NCBI GenBank assembly: GCA_964533215.1
Contig: CAZHLJ010000004.1
Coordinates: 186,001-250,000, forward strand
Source of the DNA: Bact-08 sp964533215
Lineage (GTDB): Bacteria; Bacteroidota; Bacteroidia; Bacteroidales; UBA932
DNA length: 64,000 bases
Reading direction: 5' to 3'
Shown here in pieces: positions 42,983-53,158 of this stretch. The notes beneath the pieces are model-generated. The model was given only the letters and a program-made list of their open reading frames with translations, was not told the DNA's origin and searched no databases. The translations under genes were made by a program, and so were the position numbers. Position 1 is the first letter of the stretch. Each line of letters opens with the position of its first letter.

Positions 42983-45900
42983 ATGAAACAAAAAGTCTTT
43001 TTAATTATCCAACTGTTCCTCGTTGGTTTTTTGGCTTGCTTGCAACCAACCTATGCTCAACAGGCAAGGCAGACTGCTCAAGGTACCCGAACTATTAAAG
43101 GAACGGTAGTGGATGAAAACGGAGAACCTTTACCGGGTGTCGCCGTTTCTCAAAAAAAAGTCAGCAAAGGACAAACAGTTCAAGTTGTCCTTTGTGACAT
43201 TAACGGTAATTTCTCGCTGAACATTAAAAGTGATGTTAAGCAGATAGAGGCCTCATTAATGGGTTATGAAATTCAGATCGTTACACTTACCGACAGCAAA
43301 GACTACAAAATTCAGCTGAAACCAAGTGCTGAGTTTCTGGACGAAGTGGTTGTCACAGGTATGTTCACAAGAAAGGCCAATTCATATACAGGAGCCGTAG
43401 CAACTGTAAAGAAAGATGAATTGTTGAAAATGGGTAACCAGAACCTGGTTCAGAGTCTGAAGAATCTGGATCCTTCTTTCCTCCAGCTAGACAACCTCTC
43501 TATGGGATCTAACCCAAATGCCTTGCCAGAACTGCAAATGAGAGGGCAATCGGCTTTCCCTGACATTAAAGGGGAATATCAGAACAATCCTAACCAACCA
43601 CTGTTTATTCTGGATGGATTTGAAACAGCCCTTACAAAAATCATTGACCTAGACATGAACCTTGTTGAGAGCATCACATTGCTGAAAGATGCCACAGCAA
43701 AGGCAATATATGGATCCAAGGCAGCCAACGGTGTTATAGTCGTTGAGACCAAGAAGCCTGATTCCGGTAAAATGAGAATCAATTACAATGGAAGCGCTGT
43801 CATTGAAGCTCCGGACCTTAGCAGCTACGACCTCGCCAATGCGACAGAAAAGATTGAGATTGAGAGGCTGGCCGGTATGTTTGATTCGGACAATGTGGTT
43901 ACAAGAATTGCCAGACAACAGCGTTACAACTCAATCCTTAAAGAGGTTCTGGCAGGAGTGAACACTGATTGGCTCTCCCAACCTGTAAGAACCGGAATCG
44001 GTCAGAAACATTCGCTCTATCTTGAAGGTGGAGATGACCACATGCTTTATGGAATAGACCTATCTTACAATAAAATCACCGGTGCTATGAAAGGGTCTGA
44101 CAGAAACACTTTTAATGGTGGAATAACACTCTCGTACAGATTGAAGGACTTTGTTTTCCGCAACAAACTCTCCATAACACAGAACTCAGCAAACGAATCA
44201 CCTTGGGGAAGTTTCTACAACTATGCCCAAATGAACCCTTACAGCAGAATATACGATGAAAAGGGAAACCTTATAAAAACATATGTATATACAGAAATGG
44301 ATGGAAAGGGTGTTGACTCGACTAACCCTATATGGAACTCAATGATCAACACCAAGAATATCTCTGGTTATACAGATATCACAAACAATTTTTACGCTGA
44401 ATGGTCTGTCACCCCTACCCTTAAATTCACCGGACGTCTGGGAATTTCAAATGTGGCATCCTCTTCAGATAATTTCAAACCGGCCAGCCACACAGACTTT
44501 GCCAGCTACTCAGGAGAAGATATTTATAGAAAAGGTTACTATCTGCAGAGCCACAGCAAGACAAATAATTTTAGTGGAGACTTAGGCGCAAACTATTCAA
44601 TCACAAAAGGTAAGAGTATCTTTTTTGTGAACGGACAGCTTAGCATAACCAATTACTCCTACGACTATTCATTCGCAGAGGCAGAGGGTTTCCCAAATGA
44701 CAATATGGACCATATTATTTTCGCCACACAATATCTTAAAGATGGCAAACCCGGTGGAAGCGAGAATGTTGCAAGAACAATCGGTGGGATTCTCTCTGCA
44801 AACTACTCTTATGACAATCGTTTCCTTCTGGACGGTAACTACAGGATCACAGGATCTTCTGAGTTTGGAGCAAACAACAGATGGGGTTCATTCTGGTCAA
44901 TAGGTGGAGGTTGGAACATCCACGAAGAGTCCTTCCTTAAAGGCAGCGACATCGTTAACAGACTTAAATTAAGGCTTTCAACCGGTTACACGGGTTCGCA
45001 GGGATTCAACACCTATCAGGCTATGGCAACAGTCAAATATTTTACGACAAGTTCTTATAACGGGAACATCGGTTCATACCTTGTATGCCTGGCTAATCCA
45101 AACCTGCAATGGCAGAAAAAGTTTGATCAGAATATAGGGGCAGACTTGGTATTGTTCAATAACAGGTTGACAGGCAGGTTTGACTACTATATTGCCACAA
45201 CCACCAGCATGCTGACGGATGTGACAGTCCCTCAGTCAACAGGTTTCGGCACATACAGGGAAAATCTTGGAGAATCTGAGAATAAGGGTTTTGAAGGATA
45301 CCTTAACTTTAAGGTCTGGGAAGACTCTAAAACAAAGAGTTTCCTTAACGTTTATGGCTCTATTGCCCATAACAAGAACACTATCAAGAAAATTTCCGAA
45401 TCATTACAGAAGTACAACTCGGAACAGGATGCGGTAAAGAACGGTAAAGACGATTCAAGCACAAAGACCAAGCAGACAACCCCTTCTGTAAGATACGAAG
45501 AGGGACAGTCATTAAACGCAATCTGGGCAGTTCGCTCATTAGGTATTGACCCTCAAAATGGTAAGGAGATCTTCCTGAAGAAAAACGGAGAGGTGACTTA
45601 CACATATTCTACTTCCGATCAGGTTGTTTGTGGGGATCTTTTACCTAAGTATAATGGCAATTTCGGTATAAGCGGCGAATATCACAACATCGGTCTTAAC
45701 ATATCGTTCAACTATCGCTTAGGTGGCCAGATCTATAACCAGACACTGGTTGACAAGGTGGAGAATGCCGATATCAAATACAACGTAGACCGTCGTATAT
45801 TCACCGACAGATGGCAGCAGGTTGGAGACTATGCTCTCTATAAGTCAATAAAAGACCTTTCTTACACCAGACCTACATCCCGATTTGTAGAGGATTACAA

Positions 45901-46096
45901 TATCCTTTCACTCTCCTCAATCAATATCTCTTATGACTTCCGAGACACTAAACTTGTAAAGAATTCATTCCTTGACAGACTAAAATTACAGTTCTATGCC
46001 AATGATCTGTTCAATGTCTCATCTGTAAAGATTGAGAGAGGAACCTATTATCCTTTTGCCAGGAATTTTACTTTTTCACTTCAAGCATCATTTTAA
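42983..46096 (+). CDS. SusC/RagA-family TonB-dependent transporter
   Basis: 1037 residues from ATG 42983 (MKQKVFLIIQLFLVGFL); the signal peptide ends near TYAQ. A carboxypeptidase-regulatory-like domain (IKGTVVDENGEPLPGVAVS), plug (LFILDGFETALTK; SITLLKDATAKAIYGSKAANGVIVVET) and barrel (ending FTFSLQASF) follow. There is no STN domain, so control is by the upstream TPR-AraC protein rather than FecR. It imports an unknown ligand with the SusD at 46115-47566. Four co-directional lipoproteins, a DsbD protein and a second TlpA follow, making this a redox-flavoured SusCD locus. Confidence 0.95.
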   Translation: MKQKVFLIIQLFLVGFLACLQPTYAQQARQTAQGTRTIKGTVVDENGEPLPGVAVSQKKVSKGQTVQVVLCDINGNFSLNIKSDVKQIEASLMGYEIQIVTLTDSKDYKIQLKPSAEFLDEVVVTGMFTRKANSYTGAVATVKKDELLKMGNQNLVQSLKNLDPSFLQLDNLSMGSNPNALPELQMRGQSAFPDIKGEYQNNPNQPLFILDGFETALTKIIDLDMNLVESITLLKDATAKAIYGSKAANGVIVVETKKPDSGKMRINYNGSAVIEAPDLSSYDLANATEKIEIERLAGMFDSDNVVTRIARQQRYNSILKEVLAGVNTDWLSQPVRTGIGQKHSLYLEGGDDHMLYGIDLSYNKITGAMKGSDRNTFNGGITLSYRLKDFVFRNKLSITQNSANESPWGSFYNYAQMNPYSRIYDEKGNLIKTYVYTEMDGKGVDSTNPIWNSMINTKNISGYTDITNNFYAEWSVTPTLKFTGRLGISNVASSSDNFKPASHTDFASYSGEDIYRKGYYLQSHSKTNNFSGDLGANYSITKGKSIFFVNGQLSITNYSYDYSFAEAEGFPNDNMDHIIFATQYLKDGKPGGSENVARTIGGILSANYSYDNRFLLDGNYRITGSSEFGANNRWGSFWSIGGGWNIHEESFLKGSDIVNRLKLRLSTGYTGSQGFNTYQAMATVKYFTTSSYNGNIGSYLVCLANPNLQWQKKFDQNIGADLVLFNNRLTGRFDYYIATTTSMLTDVTVPQSTGFGTYRENLGESENKGFEGYLNFKVWEDSKTKSFLNVYGSIAHNKNTIKKISESLQKYNSEQDAVKNGKDDSSTKTKQTTPSVRYEEGQSLNAIWAVRSLGIDPQNGKEIFLKKNGEVTYTYSTSDQVVCGDLLPKYNGNFGISGEYHNIGLNISFNYRLGGQIYNQTLVDKVENADIKYNVDRRIFTDRWQQVGDYALYKSIKDLSYTRPTSRFVEDYNILSLSSINISYDFRDTKLVKNSFLDRLKLQFYANDLFNVSSVKIERGTYYPFARNFTFSLQASF

Positions 46097-46114
46097 CATT
46101 ATATAGAAACAAAT

Positions 46115-47566
46115 ATGAAAAAGTTTACAACATATAATACAATAATTTCAGTAGCACTGGTCTCTCTCTCCGCCCTGCTACTAACATCCTGCGAAAAGTA
46201 CCTGGATGTAAGGCCTAAATCGGAGATTCCGGTCGGGCTGCATTTTGACAGGGAGAGCGGATTTCAGGACCAACTGACCGGGGTATATACAAAAATGTGC
46301 GGCACCAGTATGTATGGACGGGAAATGACTTTCGGGCTTATGGAAGTACTCTCACAGAACTACGACCTGAACTCCAACTCATTATATTTCTATGCTTCGC
46401 AGTACAATTATGAAGTGACTACCATAAAGTCAAAAATTGATGACATCTGGTCAAATACATATAATTGCATTGCCAACTTGAATGTAATGATTGATTATCT
46501 GGACAAGGCAGATCCTAAAATCTTTACTGACAACAACTACAGTGTCTTTAAAGGAGAAGCCATAGGCCTTCGCGCCTTCCTTCATTTTGACATGCTGCGT
46601 ATCTTTGCTCCAAGTTTTGCCAGCAACCCTGCTGCTCCTGCAATCCCTTACGTTACAAAGTATGAGCCCAAGATAACACCTCAGAGCACTGTAAGTGAAG
46701 CCTTGGACCTTATCATCTCGGATCTGGAAAAGGCCGTGACACTGCTTAAAAAGGACACTCTCTTCACTGCACAATCTCCCTACTACGTGACTTCACGAAG
46801 AATGTACTTCAACTATTTTGCTGCTGAGGCAACACTTGCCAGAGCCTATCTTTACAAAGGGGACAAGGTAAACGCTCTTAAATACGCAAATGAGATAATA
46901 ACCAACAGCGAACTTACCGCAAACAGTGCCCTCAACTGGACTCACTATACCGCACTTGAAACCACCTATGAGTATGAATGTAACAGGACATATACAGATG
47001 AACAGGTATTCCAGTTAAAGATAAATGACCTTGAAGACATTGTAAAATACTACTTCACCTCTACTGCCGGTAACAATGCTCTCTCCCCTAGCGACACCAA
47101 GGCTGATGTGATATTCGAAAAGAGCAGCAAAGGGTATGGTAATGACTATAGAATGAACCTTTGTTTCAAGTATGATGGCGCCAAAAAGTATCTTTCCAAA
47201 TTCTGGCAATATGAAAATGATATTTATAACTACTTTTTCCCAATTATCAGGAAGACCGAAGCTTATTACATTGCTGCAGAAATTCTTAAAGACTCGAATC
47301 CAACCCGGGCAATCGAGCTTCTAAATATCGTAAGGTCTCACCGGAAACTCTCTGCTTATGCTTTGCCAAACACATTGACAGCAAGTGAAATACAGAACGA
47401 GATCTTCAAAGAGTACCGCAAGGAGTTCCTTGCAGAGGGACAACTCTTCTACTACTACAAACGGTTAAACCTGCCTAAAATAGAAGGAGCCGGTGTAGCT
47501 GCAAATGACAATATCTATGTATTGCCTATGCCGGATAACGAAATTGAATTTGGCAAGAGAAATTGA
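46115..47566 (+). CDS. SusD/RagB-family lipoprotein
   Basis: 483 residues with lipobox LLTSC (Cys26). It begins CEKYLDVRPKSEIPVG and has the SusD helical core (AIGLRAFLHFDMLRIFAPSF; AEATLARAYLYKGDKVNALKYA) and C-terminal NDNIYVLPMPDNEIEFGKRN. It is the substrate-binding lid for the preceding SusC, 18 bases upstream. Substrate is unknown; no glycosidase is encoded nearby. Confidence 0.95.
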   Translation: MKKFTTYNTIISVALVSLSALLLTSCEKYLDVRPKSEIPVGLHFDRESGFQDQLTGVYTKMCGTSMYGREMTFGLMEVLSQNYDLNSNSLYFYASQYNYEVTTIKSKIDDIWSNTYNCIANLNVMIDYLDKADPKIFTDNNYSVFKGEAIGLRAFLHFDMLRIFAPSFASNPAAPAIPYVTKYEPKITPQSTVSEALDLIISDLEKAVTLLKKDTLFTAQSPYYVTSRRMYFNYFAAEATLARAYLYKGDKVNALKYANEIITNSELTANSALNWTHYTALETTYEYECNRTYTDEQVFQLKINDLEDIVKYYFTSTAGNNALSPSDTKADVIFEKSSKGYGNDYRMNLCFKYDGAKKYLSKFWQYENDIYNYFFPIIRKTEAYYIAAEILKDSNPTRAIELLNIVRSHRKLSAYALPNTLTASEIQNEIFKEYRKEFLAEGQLFYYYKRLNLPKIEGAGVAANDNIYVLPMPDNEIEFGKRN

Positions 47567-47603
47567 TCCGGAGAAATAATTTGACATTTATAAATTAGAC
47601 AAT

Positions 47604-48314
47604 ATGAAAAAATTTTTAATATCTATATTTAGTTTGATTTTGGTTCTCTCTCTCTTCCCGGCTTGTGAAAATGAGGGGTTCTATTATCAGGACGAAGCAA
47701 GGGTACGCTTAGAGGGACCTTATACCTGGGCTGTTGGAACGGACTCCCTTGAGTTCTCATTCCTGACCTCTCCGGCTTCGGTAAGTGAAAAACAAATGGA
47801 TATCACCATTTACGTAATGGGGCCTTCATCAAAAGTTGACAGGAAAGCAAATATAAGTGTTGTAAGCGGTTCTACAACTGCCACAGCAAATCAGTACACT
47901 TGCCCTGCACAGGTTACCATCCCAGCAAATTCATATTCCGCAACATTCCCTGTTGTTTTAAAAAGAACATCCGACCTGCAGAGCAAAGGGGTACGCCTCT
48001 ACATAAAAGTTGCAGAATCTTCCGATTTCAAGATAGGTGTCTCAGAAAGGAACCACCTTATATTCAAATGGAATGACATTCTGGCAATGCCTAAAAACTG
48101 GAGTGACCTTACTGAATTCTTTGGTACATTCAGCCTTGTAAAATACCGTTTTATAATCAATAACACCGGAGTAACAGAATTCAGCACAACTACAATGAGC
48201 TGGGCTCAGTTGATGAACTACAGGATTATCTTAAAAAATGCTCTCAACGCATATAATGCAGCACATCCGAACGACCCTCTGAAAGATGAAAATGGACAAA
48301 TCATTACATTTTAA
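47604..48314 (+). CDS. DUF4843 domain lipoprotein
   Basis: 236 residues with lipobox LFPAC (Cys21). CENEGFYYQDEARVRLEGP and the beta-sandwich body (TVPASY-like ANSYSATFPVVLKRTSDLQ) match the DUF4843 lipoproteins that follow susD in many Bacteroidota loci. It is probably a surface-exposed accessory of the SusCD complex. It lies 37 bases after susD and 12 bases before the PKD-like gene. Confidence 0.85.
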   Translation: MKKFLISIFSLILVLSLFPACENEGFYYQDEARVRLEGPYTWAVGTDSLEFSFLTSPASVSEKQMDITIYVMGPSSKVDRKANISVVSGSTTATANQYTCPAQVTIPANSYSATFPVVLKRTSDLQSKGVRLYIKVAESSDFKIGVSERNHLIFKWNDILAMPKNWSDLTEFFGTFSLVKYRFIINNTGVTEFSTTTMSWAQLMNYRIILKNALNAYNAAHPNDPLKDENGQIITF

Positions 48315-48326
48315 ATTCTGGAAATT

Positions 48327-49892
48327 ATGAAGAATATCACAAAATATACACTTTTCATTTTGCTGGGAGCAGTTCTCTCTATGCAATCATGTACACTGGA
48401 TAAAGGGAACTACGATTATACCGCAGTTTCCGACATCAAGATTGATACAATAGGCGTTGCAAACAGGACCGTACTGAACCAAGCAGTAATAGGCACTACG
48501 GTAAAATTAAAACCGAATGTTACATATACCAAGGATGCCAGCAAACTTGAGTACTACTGGATTATATATCCTTACTACTATTCACCCGTACAACAGGGAA
48601 ATGCCATAGTATACCCGCAGGCTGACACTATTTGCCGTACTCAGGAGCTTAACTGGGTAGTGGATGCAACTGCCGGAATGTATAATGTTCAATTTGTAGC
48701 CAAAGATCCGGGAAATGGTTTGAAGACATTTTTCTGGCTATATATGAACGTTCCAAGCAAAGGCACCAAATCAGGCATGTATATCCTTTCTGAGTTCAAT
48801 GGCAAAACAGATATTGAGTTGTTTGGATCTGCAAGAGCCTTGATCATAGGAGGCAACCATTTTGAACCTAAATACTATAGCTCTCTCAATGGCGGTCAGA
48901 TGATGAATGGTAAGCCCCTGTTTATCAGCTTCGGAAAAAGCTATTACTATGCCTTCACTGAACAAGAGGGAAAAAGACTGAATGTTAATGGTTTACAGCT
49001 GATGGACAACTTCAGTGAGATGTTTTACTCTGCCCCTTCATATAATCCACAGGCTGTAATGTATACCAACAACTGTGAGTTCATAATCAACAACGGAAAG
49101 ATGCATGTAATGTACACCAGCAAGGCCAATGACCGTAAGTTTTCAGCAGCTGTCGCCGGTTCATATCAAGCCAGCCCTTTCCTTTCAGACATGACAAGAA
49201 CGACATATAGGCCAACTGTAGGTGCAATAAATTCCGATCAGATCATATTTGATGAGCAGTCAAATGCATTCCGACCTTACTTCCCTCAGGCAACAGAGGT
49301 AAGCAGTTTCAAGCAGACTGTACCCGGTGCATTTATAGATGCCAACAACTTGGGTATAAAACCGGTAGCCATACTTAACGGCAATGGAGGCAAAATATAC
49401 AGCATAATCCATAAAAACGGACATGACTCTCTATATGTAACTTGTTTCTACAATGTAGTTGACGATGGTGACCTATCAATCGGAGGTAACTCCCGGATAA
49501 GTCTGGATGGTTGTGAAGGTATCGCCAATGCAAAATTCTTTGCATCATCTCAGGCAGGAAGCGCATTCTTCTATGCAACTGACAAGGCTGTCTATTCCTT
49601 CTCCTATACCAGCGGTCAGAAAAAACAGCTGGATATATACAAATGCAGCGCTAACGAAGAGGTCACCTGTCTTTATCAGATGCCATCCGGTGGTTTCCCT
49701 ACAGCAGGATGTGTATTATGGATTGCAATCTGGAACTCATCGACAAATGTCGGTAGCCTACGAGAATATGAAATAGATCCGACATCAGGTGCAATTAACA
49801 CATTCTGGACTCCAATGTTTGCACCGGAACTGTCAAATCCATCTATCACCACAGGGTTTGGCAAAATCAAGAGCATGACAATAAAAGCATAA
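48327..49892 (+). CDS. PKD-like family lipoprotein
   Basis: 521 residues with lipobox SMQSC (Cys22). The mature start TLDKGNYDYTAVSDIKID is characteristic of the PKD-like (PF16407) lipoproteins next to DUF4843 proteins. A PKD-like fold (about 30-140) is followed by a larger beta-rich region with propeller-like repeats. Likely surface-exposed and part of the SusCD complex; ligand unknown. Confidence 0.85.
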   Translation: MKNITKYTLFILLGAVLSMQSCTLDKGNYDYTAVSDIKIDTIGVANRTVLNQAVIGTTVKLKPNVTYTKDASKLEYYWIIYPYYYSPVQQGNAIVYPQADTICRTQELNWVVDATAGMYNVQFVAKDPGNGLKTFFWLYMNVPSKGTKSGMYILSEFNGKTDIELFGSARALIIGGNHFEPKYYSSLNGGQMMNGKPLFISFGKSYYYAFTEQEGKRLNVNGLQLMDNFSEMFYSAPSYNPQAVMYTNNCEFIINNGKMHVMYTSKANDRKFSAAVAGSYQASPFLSDMTRTTYRPTVGAINSDQIIFDEQSNAFRPYFPQATEVSSFKQTVPGAFIDANNLGIKPVAILNGNGGKIYSIIHKNGHDSLYVTCFYNVVDDGDLSIGGNSRISLDGCEGIANAKFFASSQAGSAFFYATDKAVYSFSYTSGQKKQLDIYKCSANEEVTCLYQMPSGGFPTAGCVLWIAIWNSSTNVGSLREYEIDPTSGAINTFWTPMFAPELSNPSITTGFGKIKSMTIKA

Positions 49893-49903
49893 TTTTAATT
49901 GAT

Positions 49904-51085
49904 ATGATTAAAAATTTAAAGTACATATTTTCACTTGTCGCCCTCGTTGCGGTGATTTCATGTAAATCTTCCGGACCAGGCTTCACAATAACCGGAGAGA
50001 TTCAGGGACTAAAGGATGGAACTGTATTGGAATTGAAACCAGGAGCTACTCATAAGAACGAAAAAGGCATTGATACAGCCACAGTTGAAAACGGCAAGTT
50101 CACACTTGAAGGAAAAGACCTAGTGGAACCAAGACTATTCTACATAACAGTCATTGCCGACAATACATACGGATCTCTTTCTGTTATGGCAGAGCCTGGC
50201 AAAATGAAGCTTACTGCCAAAGCTTCATCAAAGGAACAGGACGGACGTATTATGTATAGTTTTGATGACCTAACCGTTGAAGGCAGCCCATCTCATCTCA
50301 TCTATAAAGAGAAAACCGCAGTAAGAGAGCGTCTGAATGATCTTTATGAGGAGTACCATGCAACAGGAAAGGCAATTTGTGATTCGGTTTTTGCTGCCCG
50401 CAAAGCCAACGATCAGAAGTTACTGCAGAATCTTTACAAGTCGGAATCATGGAAAAAATTCGAACAGGATGAGAAAAACTTCTTTAACACTGTCGACTCC
50501 ACTATGAACAAGATGTTTCTTGATAATGCCGACTCTTGGTGGGGTCCTTTCCTTATGATGGACCAGATGAGTTATTTCTCAAAAGAGCAGAAAGAGATTT
50601 GGGAAAAATTTTCTGACGTGGCAAAGAACAGCTACTACGGGCAACTGGTCAACAGTGAATTGTTTCCTGTCGGTTTCAAAGGGAAGCAGGCTCCTTCATT
50701 TACTGTAACTAACGACAAGGGAGAGACAATAACCTCTGCCTCGTTATTCAAGAACAGCAAGTATACGTTGGTGGATTTCTGGGCCTCATGGTGCAAACCA
50801 TGCAGGAATGAGATGCCAAACTTCAAGAAGGCTTACGAAATGTTTTCTTCCAAAGGGTTCCAGATTGTGAGCATATCAACAGACAAGAGTGAACAAGACT
50901 GGAAAAAGGCTCTTGACGAGGAGAAACTCTCATGGCCAAATTTTCTTGACAGAAACGACATTGCCGGAACTTATAACATAAAGCTCATTCCATCTACATA
51001 TCTTGTAGATGAAAAAGGTGTTGTTGTAGAGGAGAACCTTCGTGGTGAAGCTCTTTTGAAAAAACTTGCGACTCTTTTTCCATAA
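49904..51085 (+). CDS. TlpA-like thioredoxin-domain lipoprotein with DUF4369 N-domain
   Basis: 393 residues with lipobox AVISC (Cys21). The N-terminal beta domain (FTITGEIQGLKDGTVLELKP) is of the DUF4369 type, followed by a helical linker and a TlpA/ResA-like thioredoxin domain with active site WASWCKPCRNEM (first Cys near 295). It should reduce or rearrange disulfides in the periplasm. Electrons probably come from the DsbD encoded next. A second member is at 53159-54292. Confidence 0.92.
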   Translation: MIKNLKYIFSLVALVAVISCKSSGPGFTITGEIQGLKDGTVLELKPGATHKNEKGIDTATVENGKFTLEGKDLVEPRLFYITVIADNTYGSLSVMAEPGKMKLTAKASSKEQDGRIMYSFDDLTVEGSPSHLIYKEKTAVRERLNDLYEEYHATGKAICDSVFAARKANDQKLLQNLYKSESWKKFEQDEKNFFNTVDSTMNKMFLDNADSWWGPFLMMDQMSYFSKEQKEIWEKFSDVAKNSYYGQLVNSELFPVGFKGKQAPSFTVTNDKGETITSASLFKNSKYTLVDFWASWCKPCRNEMPNFKKAYEMFSSKGFQIVSISTDKSEQDWKKALDEEKLSWPNFLDRNDIAGTYNIKLIPSTYLVDEKGVVVEENLRGEALLKKLATLFP

Positions 51086-51112
51086 AAGGGATCTTAGTTT
51101 CTGAGAATTTGT

Positions 51113-51150
51113 CTCCTTGCCGGAGAGTCTATATCCAGCAAGGAGCATTT
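51113..51150 (+). terminator. Hairpin between tlpA-like and dsbD genes
   Basis: The arms CTCCTTGC (51113-51120) and GCAAGGAG (51138-51145) pair perfectly over a 17-base loop and are followed by CATTTTCTT. The T-run is interrupted, so it may be a partial terminator or an RNA-processing signal that sets dsbD expression apart from the susCD genes. Confidence 0.45.
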
Positions 51151-51185
51151 TCTTATTATGAAAAGACAATAATCTTGAATATCAG

Positions 51186-53150
51186 ATGAAAAAATATCTA
51201 ATTCTATCTTTTTCATTTCTCATATTGTGTTTTTCTCTTAGCGCACAAATAAAGGACCCGGTAAAATTCAAAACAACGTTTAGTTCCACACCTTCTGGAG
51301 ACGGAGAGTTGGTTTTAACAGGTGTAGCAACCACGGGGTGGCACATATATTCCACAGACCTGCCTTCAAAAGGGCCGACATCTGCAGCTATTTCATTAGA
51401 CTCATTGAAAGGTGCTGAGCTTATAGGCAAGCTTACACCCGGGTCGGGCGAGGTGGAGGAGTATGACAATGTATTTGACCTTAAGCTCCGCTTCTTTGAA
51501 AAACGGGCTACTTTTGTCCAGAAGATAAAGATAACTGAGCCTGAAAACTATATAATAAAAGGCTATCTTACATTCGGCGCCTGTAATAATGAAAATTGCC
51601 TTCCTCCTACTCAGGTGCCATTTACCTTTATAGGCAAAGCCGTGAATCCGGCCGATGTCGGCATTATGCCGGATGCTAAGGGTTCTGGCACGACAGATCT
51701 GGAAAAGGCAGGTTTCGGGAAATACTGGAAGCCGGTGATTGACGACCTATATATGAATGGCGAAGAATCCGTCACAACCGATCATACCTGGCTCTACATC
51801 TTTGCCATGGGGTTCCTTGGTGGGTTACTTGCTCTTCTGACCCCTTGCGTGTGGCCAATTATACCAATGACTGTCAGTTTTTTTCTGAAGCGGAACAGCA
51901 CCCGGAAAAAAGGAATCCGTGAAGCTTGGATCTACGGAGTATCAATAGTAGTGATTTATCTGTCACTAGGGCTTGCAATAACATTCATTTTTGGCGCAAG
52001 CACTCTTAACGCATTAGCCACCAATGCTTTTTTCAATTTATTGTTTTTCTTCCTTTTGATTCTTTTTGCTCTGTCATTCTTCGGCCTTTTCGAGATCACA
52101 CTTCCCGCTCGCTGGAGTACCGCTGTAGACAGCAAAGCAGAGAGGAGTACCGGAATTCTGAGCATTTTCCTTATGGCATTCACTCTTTCCCTGGTTTCAT
52201 TCTCCTGCACTGGACCTATAATTGGATTTCTTTTGGTGGAGGTTTCAACAGTTGGAAACATATTAGGTCCTGCAATTGGGATGTTCGGTTTTGCACTCGC
52301 TTTAGCCTTGCCTTTTACCATTTTTGCACTATTCCCATCATGGCTGAATTCTGCTCCTAAATCCGGAGGATGGATGACCTCCTTTAAAGTCATACTTGGC
52401 TTCATAGAGTTTGCTTTTGCCTTCAAATTCCTTTCGGTTGCAGACCTTGCTTACGGATGGGGTATTCTGGACAGAGAGGCGTTCCTGATGATATGGATAC
52501 TGCTTGCCTTGTTATTAGGTCTATATCTTCTTGGCATTATCCGAATGAAGAACGAAGTCAAACGAACAAAAATTTCGGTGATACGCAAAATTATGGGTAT
52601 CGTTTCATTCGTATTTGCCGCATACATGATTCCCGGCTTGTGGGGAGCTCCATGCACCTTAGTCAGCGCATTTGCACCACCTATGTATACTCAGACATGG
52701 AACATTTACCATAATGACGTACATGCAAAATTCGAAGATTACGACAAAGGGATGGAGTATGCCGCCACTGTAGGAAAACCTGTAATGCTGGATTTTACCG
52801 GTTATGGCTGTGTAAACTGCAGAAAAATGGAATCTGCCGTGTGGACCGATCCTAAAGTGAGCAAAATCATTAATGAGGATTACATTTTAATCGCTTTGTT
52901 TGTAGATAATAAGACACCATTGGATAAACAGATTTCAATCTACGAGAACGGAATTGAGAGAAAACTTCGTACATTAGGTGACAAATGGAGTTTTCTGCAA
53001 AGGATTAAGTTTGGGGCCAACGCTCAGCCATTCTATGTACTTGTAGACAATAATGGTTATCTGCTGACAAAACCAAGAGCATACGACCAGAATGTTGATG
53101 CCTATATCAAATTCCTGCAGGATGGGTTAGACAGTTATAATAAACCATAA
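51186..53150 (+). CDS. dsbD: DsbD-family thiol:disulfide interchange protein
   Basis: 654 residues with a signal peptide ending LSAQ (residue 21). The N-terminal periplasmic domain has a redox Cys pair in FGACNNENCLPP (Cys133/138). The TM core (about 8 helices) has one Cys in LLTPCVWPIIPMTVSFF and one in SFSCTGPIIGFLL. The C-terminal thioredoxin domain carries CxxC in TGYGCVNCRKME (about 542-545). It carries electrons from cytoplasmic thioredoxin to periplasmic acceptors, here probably the two flanking TlpA-like proteins. Confidence 0.94.
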   Translation: MKKYLILSFSFLILCFSLSAQIKDPVKFKTTFSSTPSGDGELVLTGVATTGWHIYSTDLPSKGPTSAAISLDSLKGAELIGKLTPGSGEVEEYDNVFDLKLRFFEKRATFVQKIKITEPENYIIKGYLTFGACNNENCLPPTQVPFTFIGKAVNPADVGIMPDAKGSGTTDLEKAGFGKYWKPVIDDLYMNGEESVTTDHTWLYIFAMGFLGGLLALLTPCVWPIIPMTVSFFLKRNSTRKKGIREAWIYGVSIVVIYLSLGLAITFIFGASTLNALATNAFFNLLFFFLLILFALSFFGLFEITLPARWSTAVDSKAERSTGILSIFLMAFTLSLVSFSCTGPIIGFLLVEVSTVGNILGPAIGMFGFALALALPFTIFALFPSWLNSAPKSGGWMTSFKVILGFIEFAFAFKFLSVADLAYGWGILDREAFLMIWILLALLLGLYLLGIIRMKNEVKRTKISVIRKIMGIVSFVFAAYMIPGLWGAPCTLVSAFAPPMYTQTWNIYHNDVHAKFEDYDKGMEYAATVGKPVMLDFTGYGCVNCRKMESAVWTDPKVSKIINEDYILIALFVDNKTPLDKQISIYENGIERKLRTLGDKWSFLQRIKFGANAQPFYVLVDNNGYLLTKPRAYDQNVDAYIKFLQDGLDSYNKP

Positions 53151-53158
53151 TATATTTG

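Noticed and set aside
51956..52426. A 156-codon minus-strand open frame inside dsbD
   Set aside because: It is composed mainly of the reverse complement of hydrophobic TM codons and has no recognisable domain; a shadow frame.
53151..53158. TATATTTG resembling a -7 promoter box directly before the second tlpA-like gene
   Set aside because: It abuts the start codon and the dsbD stop, so any transcript would lack a leader; more likely chance, with the gene co-transcribed from upstream.
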